Positions 12,341 through 26,189 are shown, numbered from the stretch's first letter. The stretch: 64,000 nucleotides of DNA from Tamarix chinensis (GCA_030549775.1 CM060175.1:30212762-30276761), one strand, 5' to 3'. Program-made: numbers and translations. Notes: generated from the letters alone by a model not told the origin.

Positions 12341-14860
12341 TTTCTTAGTTAGAGTAAAATGAATTTTCTGTATGAGTTTCTCTTTGAGGTTCTTTTGAGT
12401 GCTATCTTTGTGAGGTGCTTAAGAGTTACATTTCTGCATAACCCTATCCTATACTATCCATCCTATTTGGTCATCACATCAAAAATGTTCATTAACATTG
12501 TTCCATTAAGTTTCATGTGAGAGTGGTGCGTGATATTCACAATCTTTGGATATCTCTTAAGCTTAGAACTCTTTGATCTAGACACTTCATTGCATAGTGT
12601 GCCAATCCTTTGCAGTTGAAGCAATATTTCTTGAAGTTATCCAAAACTTCATTATTTCCTTTCTCTTCACATGTTAGACCTTATATTTTCCCCACATCGA
12701 TATTACTTGAATTTGAAGTAGAAGTCATGCAGGAACATCCCCTTCACCATATCCAACATTAACCACCCTTCTCCTCAAATTAGAAGATCTAAAAATTCTT
12801 CTTAACATGGAAGGTTTCCATCAAATTATCATCCCATCAACTTTCCTTCCCAACCCCTTTCCTTTTTTGTGCTTATTTACGAGAAGTCAAACGCAGCCTA
12901 AAATCTACCATCTTTAATGTAAAAATCAAGTCATGCATGAGCCATGCAAACTCAACCCAAGCTACCCTAAAACTTGTAACCAATTTTTTAGCCACTTTTA
13001 TGAGCCATTATCTAGCCACTTTTATATTCATTATAAAAGCCACTTTTGCAGCCAACGTCCATCCATTTTTCCTCCCCCCAAGCTCACCCTCTTCATGAAT
13101 GTTGCAGATCGAAACACATGACCACACCGCCACTTTCTAGCCTACAAAAGTCAACCTTCCCTACCACCTTTTCTAGGCCTGCACAACCCATCGACACTTC
13201 CACCTTTCCGAACCTGCAACACACCAGGAGAAGGACACCTTCGACGACCTACAAGGAACAAAAGGGAAATAAGAAGTTTGTAGCCTGCCAAAATGTAGAA
13301 TCATGGCCACTTTTGGAGCCCTATATTCCCCACTTGTATTTATGATAGCCTCTTTTATAGGTTGAATTTAGGAGCTAACCATTTTCTTATTTAATTCATG
13401 TAATAGCTTGTACTTTATAGGGGATTACTTACACATAAAATAAAATCAGTTAAAGCACGAGCCTAATAGGGAGGGGTGTATGAGCCCCTTTTGGGTGGGG
13501 GAAAACTAAACTATGTTTAGTTAGGATTATACTAGAAATGGTAACTAAGTAGGGACGGGCTAGTTTGATTTCTAACCAGCCCTTAGTTCTAGTTGGAAAT
13601 GGTTGTCTTGTAAGTAAGTGATTATAGCACTATATGAGGAAGAGTAGGGGATGTATGTAAGGGTCTTTGGTCAGCCATATTTCTCTCTTAACCAAGTGAA
13701 AGTTAACTCCTTATTTAGTGCATGCAGGGTAGAATTATCTCCTAAAATTCTTGCGTCTTTTATCTTAAGTGTTATATAGCTTAAGTGGTAGATTCAGATG
13801 TATGAATAAAGGGTTACTTAATTCATATATTCATCAACTCATCTCTTGTGTATCTTTCTCATTTTCGGTGGTTTATTACCTAGCCATCAATTTTATTCCA
13901 AGTTCAACCCAATTTGTATCCACCATGCATCAAGAAGCATTCGAATAAGTCTTTGAAATAGTCAGAAAATTTAGTTTGTAGCCCTTTATAGACTTCGCTT
14001 GCTTTTCACACTTTAAAAACTACTTGATTAAATCATCAAGAGAATCATAAGCATACATGTCAACCTTATCATGGATCAAGTTTTTAAATCCACCCAACAA
14101 TCTAACATATTTTGTGATCTTTTTGTTCTTATATGTCACATATTAGTGCCGGTCTTTCAAATTTCCTATTGTACTCTTCTATACTACGAAGTCATTGTCT
14201 AAGGGTAGTCAAAATACATGCCTTGATCATGCTCGCTAGGAACAAATTTCTTCCATAGGTGTTTATTAAGCTTTTTTCATGGCTTAAAATTATATTTATC
14301 TTGTCTTTCACATGTTCTCTTTTGGTCTTCAAACCAACCTCTAGCAAAATTTTTGAATTTTAGAGTAACGAGTTTACATTTTCGTTCATCATTATACTAT
14401 TTGAAATCAAATATTGCTTCTACCTTATGCAAACACTCAATACAAAACTCAACATTTAATCACCATAAGAATTTAGGAAGGTTAAGCTTTATACATTTAT
14501 CCTCATGATGTGTATGCTATGGTTGGGAATGATACAACCTTCAAATTCTAATTAAACCATTTGATGCATCCTTATGGTCACCATCATCTTATGCCATCCT
14601 CAAATTCATGTTTCCTCCCTTTACTTTAAACACGTCTCTAACTATGCCTTCCACTCAGTCATTGGTGGCTTCCATGGTGTTTTGCATGTGTATCAACATC
14701 TCTTGATTAGCTACCCGTGCCTCCATGCATTAGAGTTGACTTTGCATTGCTAGAATTTGTTGGAGTTGAGCTTTGTGTGTGTTCAAGTTTATGTTGAGAC
14801 TTAGATTGCCGCAAGCATGGAATCCATCTTATCTTCATTTGTAATGGTGGTTTCGAAGAA
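12341..14860 (-). pseudogene. Decayed Ty3/gypsy-type gag gene, split by later insertions
   Basis: The minus strand carries an old gag gene. It begins at about 14,850 with Met-Asp-Ser-Met-like text. A helical segment follows (about 14,690-14,740), then the gag hallmark Lys-Leu-Asn-Leu-Pro-Lys-Phe (about 14,472-14,492). The capsid-like core (about 13,950-14,470) includes Ala-Arg-Gly-Trp-Phe. A CCHC zinc knuckle (C-X2-C-X4-H-X4-C) is intact at 12,582-12,623. The core holds many stop codons and frame changes. About 1 kb between core and knuckle is a foreign insert (see 12,868-13,889), and the 863-12,335 element cut it again just downstream of the knuckle. Gag packages retroelement RNA; this copy cannot be functional. 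The family position is inferred from motif order. Confidence 0.75.
12868..13889. mobile_element. Probable solo LTR inserted in the gag pseudogene
   Basis: This 1-kb block interrupts the gag remnant and has no coding similarity I can see. It has plausible TG...CA ends. Near the right end lies an AATAAA signal (about 13,804) followed by a CT-rich stretch, as in the R-U5 part of many plant LTRs. The flanking bases (TTTTT and ATTTT) are only a near match, so the exact borders are unsure. Confidence 0.4.
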
Positions 14861-14984
14861 GATAAACATACGGTATTGGTGTTTCAATGGAAATCAAAAG
14901 TGAAGGAGGGATGGAATAAGCAAATCGAGAGGGGTAGAGGTTTTTTTGATGGTTTTTTTTTAGTTGAATTAGTATTTTTTATTT

Positions 14985-16626
14985 TATGTGCTAGTCGATC
15001 TTTGTGTAAAATTATTAGTTTAAGTAGTCAAATATGTAGTTTTCCTACCTTTGTATCTTGGCTTGTTTATGCTTTAATAGTTCTTAAATTTGAGCTTGGT
15101 TGTGTGAATTTGGCTTTGCTTGTTTGGTATATTCTGAAATTTGTGGAGTGATGGGGAGTGAGGTTTTACCAGGACATGGCGGGATGGATGGTTAGGGTCT
15201 GTGTTTTGTTTGTTGTCTTAAATTGTATTTATTTAGATATTGATGAGAGGATATCTAATGAGCCTCGAACTGTATAAGAGAGCTTATATTAATATTAATT
15301 AATGACTCAGCTATAGAGTGAACATTACAAATTTAAAGATTTACTTAAATAATTAACAATGTTTGAATAATATTTAACTAATCTTGATGAATGTAGGGTA
15401 ATGGAAGACATTTTTTTATATAATTTTAAAGGTAATTACACCACTATTTGTAATCTTTTACTTACATATAGGTACAGCCTAAAACTTCTTTTACTATAGA
15501 GATGATATTTGGGAATATTGATGTTTGTTTGGATAAAATTTTTATTTGGGGGTTGGTAGTTTATATAAAAAATATGTGAAAAATTACTCCTTTTTTTTTC
15601 TAAAATAATTTCATAACTCTTTTTTGGCTTCAATCACTTATTTTGATTATTATTTTTTATTGAGGTATTGTTACTAATTTACTTGTAATAGTTTGATGTC
15701 GGAAGATGAATTGATGAAGACTTTAGTGCTCATGAATACTTTAGCTAATTTATTATTATTATTTCTTCTAGTACTTTAAATAAATTAATTGATTATTCCA
15801 CTTTATTTAAACATGTAAAAAAAAGTTTAACTTTTTTTAAAAGTTAATGGAGTTTAGTTTAGAAATAAAATTTTTTGTCTGTCTATCTATTTAATTTTTC
15901 TTTTGTCTAAATTTCTTCATTATTGTTATGTATTTGTTCGTTATTTAATCTGATTATTGGTAAACTATAAGTTAGCTTATTGTTGATTGTTCGCTTTTTT
16001 TTATTACATGTAATTAGCTTGCTATTTTTTTTATTATAAAAAAATGAACTGGTCTTTATTAAAAATCCGAAGTTAGGTTTTTAGTCTATTAAACGCTTTG
16101 AATAAGTTTTTGGATATTTTTGACTTTTATATTTTGGCCTTTGTTAGTTTCTTAGCCTTTTAAAAAAATTACATATGTTTTTTTTTAAGTTTCTACATTC
16201 ATTAATATTATTGGTTTATATTTTTCTTAGTATATATATGTTGATATGATTTGCATATTTTCCTTCATGCGGATGGATTTGTTTATTTTCTTTGGCTATT
16301 TTTTTCTTTTGTTTTATTATTTATTATTATACAAGCATCTTTTATATGGCTATAATAACTTGCGGGTTTAATTATTGTAAGAGTATATAGATTTGTATTT
16401 GAAAGGAGATAGTTTTATTATTAGGATGGATCATGCAGCTTAGAGATATAAATATCTTGTGGTTTAAAAATTTTCATATGTATATTAATATAATTTTTAT
16501 GGTTATATTATAATTTATTTAATATTAGAATAAAATCATGCTCTATTGGCTGTGAATTTTTATGTTGTTTCACATGACAACTTGATTTTGATCGGCTATT
16601 ATTATTGTTGGTGTTGATAATTTGTG

Positions 16627-16676
<50 letters not shown>

Positions 16677-17613
16677 CTGTCTTTGATAACTTGTGGTTTT
16701 TATTATTAGCAAGTCTAGCTCCACCCTTTGATTATTATTATTGTTATCATTTGCCTATGATAATATAGATTTATTTAGTGATTTGTTACTTGTTTATAAA
16801 CTAGCTAAAACGTTGTCTTGTGTAGAAAGTTTGTATACGTTTAATATTTTGTTTTTTTACTTTTTTATGTTGGCTTCTTTATTTAATTATTCTTTTATTG
16901 CTCTTAAATTTCAATTTAGTTGTGTAAATTTAGCCTAGCTTGTTTGGTGTATTATGTAATATTTGGAGTGAAGAAGATTTTGCCGGAATATGGTAGGTGG
17001 ACAATTTGTTTGTTCCTTTAGATTGTATACATTTAGATATTGATAATTATAGGGGCTTAGTTTACAAACGATTTCTCATGTGTTCCACAATTTTTTGTTT
17101 GCCTTAATTTCTTCATTAATAATATGCATTTGTTTATTATTGAATCAAAGTATTGCCAAACGCTATAGTAGACAATATAAGTTAACTTATGGTCAAGTGT
17201 TCATTTTTGGTTTATTGTTTTTGTATTTGGCTTATTATTTTTTCCATTATAAATAAATTCACCATCTTTGCTAAAAATTATAAGTTGGTTTTTAGCATAT
17301 TAACCACATTGAATAAGTTTTTGTCTTTTACATTATTTTAAATTTATTTTTTTAATAATCTTATTTTATGTGTAGGCGGGCGGGCGTGAGTTTCTACATT
17401 TGTTGTGTAGTTTCTTGAATAATTTTATTGGTATATTTTTTTTATCAACATATATATATTGATATAATTTGTATATTATCCTTCGTACACATGTATGTGT
17501 GGCTAAGTTTTTATTTTATTTTATTTTTTAATTATTATATAATTAATTTTGATATGGTCATGATTATTATTATTGTAAGTGTACACTGATTTATATTCGA
17601 AGGGATATTGTTT
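14985..17613 (+). repeat. Left arm of a 2.6-kb inverted repeat (family R)
   Basis: This segment matches the reverse complement of 53,200-55,785 almost throughout, with only scattered differences by eye. The arm holds two diverged copies of one unit: about 15,060-16,680, then 16,741-17,613. They share phrases such as CTTAAATTT..GTTGTGT and the step into TTTAGATATTGAT. A long ATT run lies at 16,628-16,676. Short open frames (14,876-15,151; 16,741-16,938) recur in the other arm, but their composition is that of AT-rich DNA and I do not call them genes. Related pieces occur at 26.29-26.46, 33.21-33.4, 45.8-46.6 and 51.4-53.2 kb. Confidence 0.85.
16628..16676. repeat. ATT microsatellite
   Basis: An uninterrupted run of ATT units. 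The matching run on the other inverted arm is at about 54,106-54,151. Confidence 0.95.
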
Positions 17614-20600
17614 GCATGTATGCCCATCAAGATGACTTTACAAGGTCTGTTCAAATGGTGCAGGTCCTTTCTTGATACACAATATACATATCGTCTTGCT
17701 AAGCTGAAGTTATGAAAAGGTGAAGTACTTGTTTCACTCCCTTTTTTTGTGATCGGAAGTAGGTAATAACACTGGTTATCCTCTTATTTATTTATTGGAA
17801 GTAGGGTAATAACACTGTTTATCTTCTTGTAAAATGTGATTGAATGATCTGTTAGTGTTCTGTCTTGAATTTGACAAATCCTTGTTTAACTTGCAATATT
17901 GTTGAAACCTTGCAAGGGTCTTTCAACAATATAGGTTATATGCTTCTACCTCTTCTTGCGGTATTGTTTTAACTGGTTGTAGACCATACAATTAGATAAC
18001 TTTGCAGTATTGGCTCCTATTTAGCAGTTATTGGGTCAGCTGCGAAATTATTGATATGCTATGGTTTTAAAATTTTTATTTTTCCGGCTGATAAATCGCC
18101 ACTAAATCAGGATTTACTGAGAATTCTTAAATCTACTTAAAAAACATGCATGATAATTTCTTCTTATTCATCTTAGGACAGGTTAGTATTTGAATTATAA
18201 TAAAATGTGGTAAATTTAGGATTATTAAGAAATTTAGCATGTATTCTTTCATTCTATGGCAAATTTAGGATTATTAAGAAATTTAAAATCTAATGACTCA
18301 CTTAAATACTTATAATATAATATAAAATATTAGTTTATTGAATATTTATATTCAAATGATCAATTGATAATAATTAGAGTAAATAGTAAAATAAAAATAA
18401 TAATTCATGCCGTGACAACCATGACATATAATTTATCTACATTTAATTAATGACTGGCTAATGAAAATGTCTACATCCAACTCATTTCTAATAAGAGTTG
18501 TAGTTAATGCCTCACAACACCTAACTTGATGGTCTAAATTTTGAGATCAAGCTTGTTTATACATAATGCTTCCTTGCTGCGAAAAGAAAGGGAGAGAGGG
18601 CGTGGGGGATGGGACATACAAAGCCATCTGCACATTGCTATACCTTTCATGGCTACCTTGGGGGGGTGGTTGCATTGCCACAACATTTTTGACCAGCACT
18701 TTACTGCCATCTATGTAAATCTAGATGAGTTCGAGCATAGGATGTCTAATTTGACAATGAAAGCATAGGATGCCTGATTTGATGATGAAAGCATAGTCTG
18801 ATGAGTATGCGTTATTTTTCTGAGTAGAATTTTTGAGCCCTAAGCTGAGTAATTACTGGATGGAGGTAACATGTAACTTAGAAAAAAATAGGAAAAGAGG
18901 TGGAGATTGTGAGTAGGAAACATGATGATGCTTGTCTAATTTTGTCGATTTCAAAGCATGTTTTGTAATCATGTGAAAAGCTGCTATTTGCTCATAGGTG
19001 GAGCAAGATTCTTATAGCTTTTCTCTATAGCTGTAACTAGGAAGTCATTGTCATTGTTAAGCGCAAAGTTGTATAGAATTATCGCACTGCCAGAGTTTGA
19101 AGATTGCTGACTTGCGAAAAAGGCGTCAGAATTTATTCATATACAGCTTGCAGCATTTAATGTCCTTAATGTACTGTTATGTATTAAGGCCATTACAAGT
19201 ACTATTTGTGATATTGAAAGACCTGAACTGAATTTGTATTACCCATCAGGGGAACCGCCACTGGTTTTCTAACAAGCCATAGATATCCTAGCGGATTCTC
19301 ACTACATGATACTTTGAAGCTCTTGTGATTACTCTTGATCTTAATGGTCGTTGACAATTTTCTATTTATTTTTGTGTTGCAATTTTCTTGCCCCGAACAA
19401 TGTCATTGAGGGTGTTTCCCTGTGCAGTGTCTGCATGTTAATGTGGCGGAAAGATCAGAAGTCTCTGAAGGTGAAATTCAGACCTTTATCTGTCGATGTA
19501 GACATGATTGTCAACCTGTGCAACAGTTTTTATGACATGTGGAGGTAATACTTTTCTTGTGGCATATTCACCCTGAGAGTGACTATCATTTCCATAAAAA
19601 CTCTTCATGAATGGCGCGGTGTTAAGTTCAGAATTTAATGCCAATGTCACGAGTTTTTGTTTCATAGATGACCAATTCCATTAAAAGGGACAGGTTATCA
19701 GGAAATAGGAATGATTAGTGTCAAAAATGCATTCTTTCTTCTCTCTAGTCTGTTTGTGTTCACTGTAAACTGCTTTTGCATTTTTACGGGTCAGCAGAAA
19801 TTTCCCCTTATGCTCTTCGAATTTTGGCTATTAGTGGTTAGTTTAAAGTTGATGATCGACTGATTCATGTTCTTTCTTCTCTTTCTTTGGGCTAACAAAC
19901 TTGATCAGTTCAATATACTCTGGACAACATAATAATTTCCCGCCGTTTTCCATTCTTGACATGGGCTGACAGATTAGGTATTTAGGATAGATGAAATGAA
20001 AGGGTCCAAGAATTAGAGGAATCATCGAAGTAGGTACATGACTAGGGTTAAAATTTGTGGAAATTAGGGCTACGTTACTAATTATTGAAGAGGAGATACT
20101 GTAGAGTCATTATGGGTTTTTTGTGGGAATGTTTGTCTAAAGTGTCATTCATACTCATTGGATATGCTGAGAGGGTTAATGGTAACTGGTGGCTTTGTAT
20201 GTTCTTTTGGCTATAAATGGTGAAGACAGACAAAGACAATCTTATAGTTTTGAATATAATGATCATTAGTTTTTCTAAAGTTTGAAGATCATAAAACTTG
20301 TATTATTCTTTACTTAGACAAAATTAATGACTCATTTGAAAATCCCTATAAGCCATACAACTTGTTAGGTGACTTTATTTGGCTAAAAATGGCTCACAAG
20401 CAGCCTCATGAAGTCAAATCATAAGGCATAACATCGGCAGCCTCTTACTAGTGTGATTTTGTGCAATTTTTTGCACAAATTGAGATGGTAATAGCAGCCA
20501 CACAAGCTGCTACACACCAGCCTATGTGGACTTCTTTTGGGAGCTGTTTGGGTTCGGAAAACTAATGCAAAGGGCAGCAGCAAAAAGTACAATAGTAGGC

Positions 20601-23451
20601 GGCCTTTTGATGGAAGTATTTGGTAGGATTTTATGACACAAATCTTGTTGGTTGTACTTAAAGATCAGATCATGCAAGGGCTACTTAGCTCTAGCTATGC
20701 TTTGTTAGTTTAATCATGTCATCGCCCATACCATAGCTCTTTAACTTGTAATCATAATTAGATGTAAGAGGTACGGTGGTTGTATGGGGTATATTTTGGA
20801 GTCCCGAAATTCAAGGGCTAATCATTTGTTTTAGTTAGAATCAAACTAGTGAAGCTAGTGTACGAATCTAAGGAGCCTAAGATTGTATTAAATTATCTCC
20901 CTTCTCCCTCACATTCTTTGGTTTTTCTTTTGTTAGAATTCTTACCGAAATTCCATCATCTTCCTTAAGCAAGATCGAATTGTTTGGCACATGCATCAAT
21001 TGGCACGGGAAATCAAGAGATAAAAACTAGCAATGCATTGATTTGTGGAAGTGTATTGTGGTAATTTTTGGACATCTTTTGGGGCATGTTTCGGCACAAA
21101 AACTCAAGCCAAATGGGATAGCAGTACAAGGTAGAAGTTGGCAGGGATTATGGAATAAAGGTAAGCTTTAATCAGCCCATAAGTACACTTTAAACCTGCC
21201 ACATGCAAGACTACAGGCCTAGCATTACTATTTATAAGGCAATCAGCTATTGCAACAAGGACAGCAGCAAGTGCCCTTTTTGTTGGAAGAAAGTGAAGCT
21301 TTATTTGGTGGGGATTATAATACACGTCATATAATTTGAAAATAGATTACAACTTTTGAAATGTTAGTATAATAAAATAATAATATTAATTCAAATAACA
21401 ATAATGAAACCATTTATCAAGCCACTTCAAATTGATTATTTGTACCTTGTATCCTCCTTATGAACCCTTTGTAGAACCCATTTCTCCTTTATTTAATGTT
21501 GGTCGTTTAGTTAGGAAAAAGTATTAATAGTTCGACTGTTTAATCAGTGACATTATTGGCTCTAGCAAAACTTCTTACAGAGTGTAAGGAGAATCTTTGT
21601 GATCATTACTAACTTTTCAAAAGTACATTTAGACAAAGTATTCATATTTCTATTCGGGTAGTTTTTGCATCGGACTATCATTTACTTCATCTGTCATTTA
21701 CGAGGGGAATTACTAATACGCCAATAGCTTGGTTGGTGATAGAGAACTTACATATGGTTGGTTGCCATATTTGGGAAAATTTACTTGCGTTAAACTTGTG
21801 AATACATGCAATTGTATTCTTATAATATCAAATTGTTAAATGATTTACATGTGCATCTAGGTGGAAAGTGGAGTTATTGGATCTTATAAAAAAAATTCAA
21901 TTTGTGTTTTGATGAGAACTTATCATATTAATTAAATGCCAAGTCCAAGATTTGGGATGAGGCTGAAGATAAATCTCTTTGATTAATAATAAATATTTTA
22001 TATTGACAGTTATTTGAGATTTGGGATTATGTTTTCAAAAGCTCTAAGCAATTGGATGATGAGAGTGCAAGCGAGAAATCCTTCCGTATGCTGGTAGAAA
22101 GGTATTCGTTTTATTTTTTCTTTCATCTATTCTCCTCATCCCTAAATTCTTTTGTTGTTGATTTTGTGTATGCTAGAGATCTTGCTAAAAAAATTATTAT
22201 TAATTATAATTCAAAATAGATCATCATATCCTTGATATCATTAGAACCTCAAAGTCTCGTTAAACTCCATTCCATCCTATCTTATACTGAAAGCATTAAT
22301 AATTGATCATTATTAATTATAATTCAAATCAAACCATCTATTACAAAAGCTGTGAAAAGTATAAAATGCCCTCACGCATTAGTTGGAAGTTGCTTTTAAT
22401 AGGCCTAGGTAATTTTAGGGGGGGTGGCTCATTTTGATGCAGACTAGACTCATAAGTATTTTGCCGATCCGAGTTCTAAAGTATTTAATAAGTATTTTGA
22501 TAACAAAACCTATTGGTAGAATGGAGACGGTGGCCTAGGAATGGGAGAGTTAAAACCCTAGCTTTTATTAGTTGAAAAGTTAAAAACATGCATCCCACCT
22601 GGTATACAGAGATGTTGGTGAGGGGTGAGCAATTGAACTATTGATTAGGTTAGTTGATCATAATTCACTAGAATATACTAAGTTTTCATTTCTTATCCTT
22701 GTTTCATTACTAATTGACATATCTATTGATTATATAAGTTGAATTGTAGATTTTAGGGCCATGCTTAATGAGTATGTTATTTTATCCATTGCTTTTTTTT
22801 TGTTGGACTTTTTTTCTCTTTCAGAAATTCCCAAAGATGGTTACTGCTCATGTGGTTGTAGAGGTAAAAAATTTGTCCCGTATTTTACATCTCTTGTAAA
22901 TTCTAGTTGGAATAAAGGAACAATTTTTTTAATGAAATATCCATTTTAGATATTAATTTAGGCTAAAAAGAGTTTTATTAAAAATGTTTTTATTATTTCT
23001 AAATACTTGATACAAAATAGGAAAATTTTTTCCCACCCCTATTATTTTCATGCCAAACGAGCCCTTACTACGAAAAATGACATATTACCTTTGAATGATT
23101 AATGGTAGGATGATTTCTTTTGATTCAATGAACTTTTTGGGTAGCCTTTTGTGATAAGGAAAAATAGTCAGGATGTATTATATTCTAAATTGCCTTGCAA
23201 TTGTAAACTAATTGGGGATTAAAAAATGATAATTAGGTGATACTTTTTTATGTAGGCTTGTGGATAGTAGATATTTAACTTATTATTTTAGTGCACATTC
23301 TGTTTTTAAATAATTTAGGTACCCATAAGTGAAAACACTGACACAAGGTCCCCATGGTATAAATTTTATTCTCGTATAATAATAATATAAATAACTTTTA
23401 AAATGGATAGTTACTCCTATTTTATTTTTATCATTTATCCTTTTATTATTC
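17614..23451. other. Region without a recognised gene; a few exon-like segments
   Basis: Three plus-strand segments have AG/GT borders and open frames: 19,428-19,544 (after TGTGCAG, before GTAATA), 22,010-22,101 (after TTGACAG, before GTATTC; reads Leu-Phe-Glu-Ile-Trp-Asp-Tyr-Val-Phe) and 22,825-22,863 (after TTTCAG, before GTAAAA). None matches a family I know, and together they do not form a gene I can defend. The part at about 20,370-20,980 resembles an LTR (CT-rich near its right side) but has no clean ends or duplication. The rest is AT-rich intron-like or intergenic DNA. Confidence 0.35.
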
Positions 23452-24006
23452 TTTATCAATTAAAATAATTATTTGAAATACTTATTATTGTTATATAAAT
23501 TAATATAATAATATAAACAACATTTGTTACAAGAAATCCTTCTCTATTTTTTTTTCTATATTGGTTTCTATTAGTTGACCTATTATTTTACTTTAAATTA
23601 TTAGATGTTTATTTTTACCATTTAGGTACTCGTAAATAAAGTTAAACTAAGTGGAATTATAGAAAAAACAAGTCTGCCATAAAAATATTAGCAAAATATT
23701 ATTATATTTATCCTTACAAAATAATAATAATAATATATATTTTTTATTTTTGATATCAAAAAATGTAATAAATTAATAATTTGTAAATAATTTGGTTATT
23801 TAAAAGTAAGCATCCCCCCATTTTATTTTTTCGTCCCTCTTTTTATTGTAAATTTATTTTCTCGAATTCAAACGATAATTTAAAATCCTAATTATTATTT
23901 TACAAATTAATAAAAAATACAAATAATTTAGTATTCCTTTTTACCTCAATTAGTTGCCTAAAATTTTAACTTTTATCTTATATATAGTTGGTTCATTGTG
24001 TATTTT
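23452..24006 (+). repeat. Direct repeat, copy 1
   Basis: This copy runs from TTTATCAATTAAAAT to GGTTCATTGTGTATTTTC and is repeated in the same orientation at about 24,137-24,706, with small indels. The copies are separated by 130 bp. The second copy has a longer TAA run. It looks like a local tandem duplication; no gene is seen. Confidence 0.85.
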
Positions 24007-24024
24007 CAACCTTTTTTTTTTAAC

Positions 24025-24145
24025 TTTGCAGTAATTATGTGAATAGGCAACCAATATAAGCGTATTTTCCTCCTTGAGTACATGGAAAAATTTTGTTCAA
24101 CTTTTTTGATTATTTGTTTCTAAACCAATCATTGATCTTTATCAA
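24025..24145 (+). repeat. Dispersed repeat shared with 40,850-40,970
   Basis: About 120 bp beginning AACTTTGCAGTAATTATG recurs in the same orientation at 40,850-40,970 with few changes. It sits exactly between the two direct repeats of this area, so it may be part of the original unit. Nothing in it looks coding. Confidence 0.8.
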
Positions 24146-24404
24146 TTAAAATCATAATTTGAAATTCTTATTATTGTTATATAAATTAATATAATAATAT
24201 AAACAATATTTGTTTCAAGACATCCTTCTCTATTTTTTTTCTATATTGGTTTCTATTAGTTGACCTATTATTTTACTTTACATTATTAGATGTTTATTTT
24301 TACCATTTAGGTACTTGTAAATAAAGTTAAACTAAGTGGAATCATAGAAAAAACAAGTTTTCCATAAAAATATTAGCAAAATATTATTATATTTATCCTT
24401 ATAA

Positions 24405-24441
<37 letters not shown>

Positions 24442-24706
24442 TATTTTATTTTTGATATCAAAAAATGTAATAAATTAATAATTTTTAAATAATTTTGTTA
24501 TTTAAAACTAAGCATCCCCCCATTTTATTTTTCGTCCCTCTTTTTATTGTAAATTTATTTGTTCAAATTCAAATGATAATTTAAAATCCTAATTATTATT
24601 TTATAAATTAATAAAAAATACAAATAATTAATTATTCCATTTTTACCTTAATTAGTTGCCTAAAATTTTAACTTTTAGCTTGTATATAGTTGGTTCATTG
24701 TGTATT
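24137..24706 (+). repeat. Direct repeat, copy 2
   Basis: Second copy of the 23,452-24,006 repeat. It contains an expanded TAA run at about 24,405-24,440. Confidence 0.85.
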
Positions 24707-25126
24707 TTCTTTTTCTTCTTTAACTCGATTCCTGATTGTTGTTGATTTTAGTAAATCCAATAGTTGTTGATTGTATAAAATTTTATTATATAATATTTAT
24801 ATTAATTATTTTATTTATAATGTAAATTTAATATTGCACTTTTTTTTCAATTAGTCATTTATAATATTTAAATTATAATATCTAAAAATTTTTATTTGTG
24901 AACTTCAATCAGTTAGGTCCTTTTATTATCACTAATGTCTCCCCTGGTGGTGACTTATAATACAGTGAAAGTGAATAGACATAGGTTAGAAATATTTTAT
25001 GATAAACCCACTAAATCCTTGTATCATATAGGATGTATCTATTTGGTTGAAGCATGACTCAAGTAGAGAGAGAGGAGAAAAAGAATATCGCCAAGGTATC
25101 AAATACTTCTTTGAGACAAAAGTATA

Positions 25127-25961
25127 TGATGGAAACCGGTTAGGGTTTCGCAAAGGATCGAGAGATTTAATAGAGCGCAACGTTCGATTTTCGCCGGCAC
25201 AACCTAAGGAAAACTTTCCAAAGGAAGAACCAAAGTTTCAGAAGCACAATTGATTCAATGGCAACTGAAATTAGAAGGTGAATGATCAAGATTGATCAAG
25301 GTGAGAACGAGACAGAATCAGAGAAGAGAAGCGAATGAGAGAATCGCCAAGAGAGAAGAAGTCGCGAGAGAGATCGAGAGAAAAATATCAACTGATGTTA
25401 TTTCTGTCAAAGTTGTGTGTATTACAATGTATTCGGCCTATATATATGTACACAGAAGGCCGTATACTCGACAAATACATACGGACGATACAGGCCTGCA
25501 TGGACGGCGATAAAAAATTTTGGGCCAAAAGAATGAAGTGTCGACCAGCCCAATTACAACCAACATAAAAAATGTCCCAAATACAATTAAGCTTAAGGCT
25601 TAATTTCCCATCAGCTAAAACAACTTTAGCTAATCATGGTCATTAAGGATTGATTAATCCACAATCCATCTAGTCCAAATTAAGGACCGGGTGGCGGATT
25701 ATACAACCGTCCTAATTTCCATTAGCCCATTCCGACCGGCGAATGCATCATATGGGATTACAAAAATATTTAACAAAATTTTACATAATCTGTACACTCC
25801 AAAACATATTCTGCACTTCTCAGCAACTATGTCCAAGTCCACAGAAACCATATGCTGCATTATTCTCCTATTAATTCAACAAATAAGACATACAATTATA
25901 AGTAATTAATTCATAGCAATTTTCAAAATTACTTAAATATAAATTCATAAAATTCACATCA
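25127..25961 (-). mobile_element. Solo LTR of the same family as the 26,463 gypsy element
   Basis: The 835-bp segment starts TGATGGAAACC and ends CACATCA. It aligns along its length with the LTRs at 26,463-27,282 and 32,365-33,206. It is flanked on both sides by GTATA (25,122-25,126 and 25,962-25,966), a perfect 5-bp target duplication. A single LTR with intact duplication is the known product of recombination between the two LTRs of one full element. Divergence from the neighbouring LTRs is clear, so it is an older or separate insertion. Confidence 0.92.
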
Positions 25962-26189
25962 GTATAGAGGAGGGATGACCTATGCACATGATACTAATAA
26001 ATTTAATATTAAATGTGTGGGAAGTTTAAGGAATCAACAAAAATATTATCTTGAGTCCAATGGAGGTGCATTATATTTATATGTTGATATATTTACTCCA
26101 ACACTTCTATTGCTTATGTTTTAATCTATGACAACGGGAGGTGTGAACATTTTTGCATTCAAAGTTTATTTAATTTCATTTGATTTTTT

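Noticed and set aside
16741..16938. 65-codon frame conserved in both inverted arms (also 53,848-54,042)
   Set aside because: The conservation is that of the whole repeat, the peptide has AT-rich composition, and the related unit at 15.1 kb does not keep the frame.
20370..20980. Complete solo LTR
   Set aside because: LTR-like composition, but no matching target duplication or clear TG...CA ends could be set.
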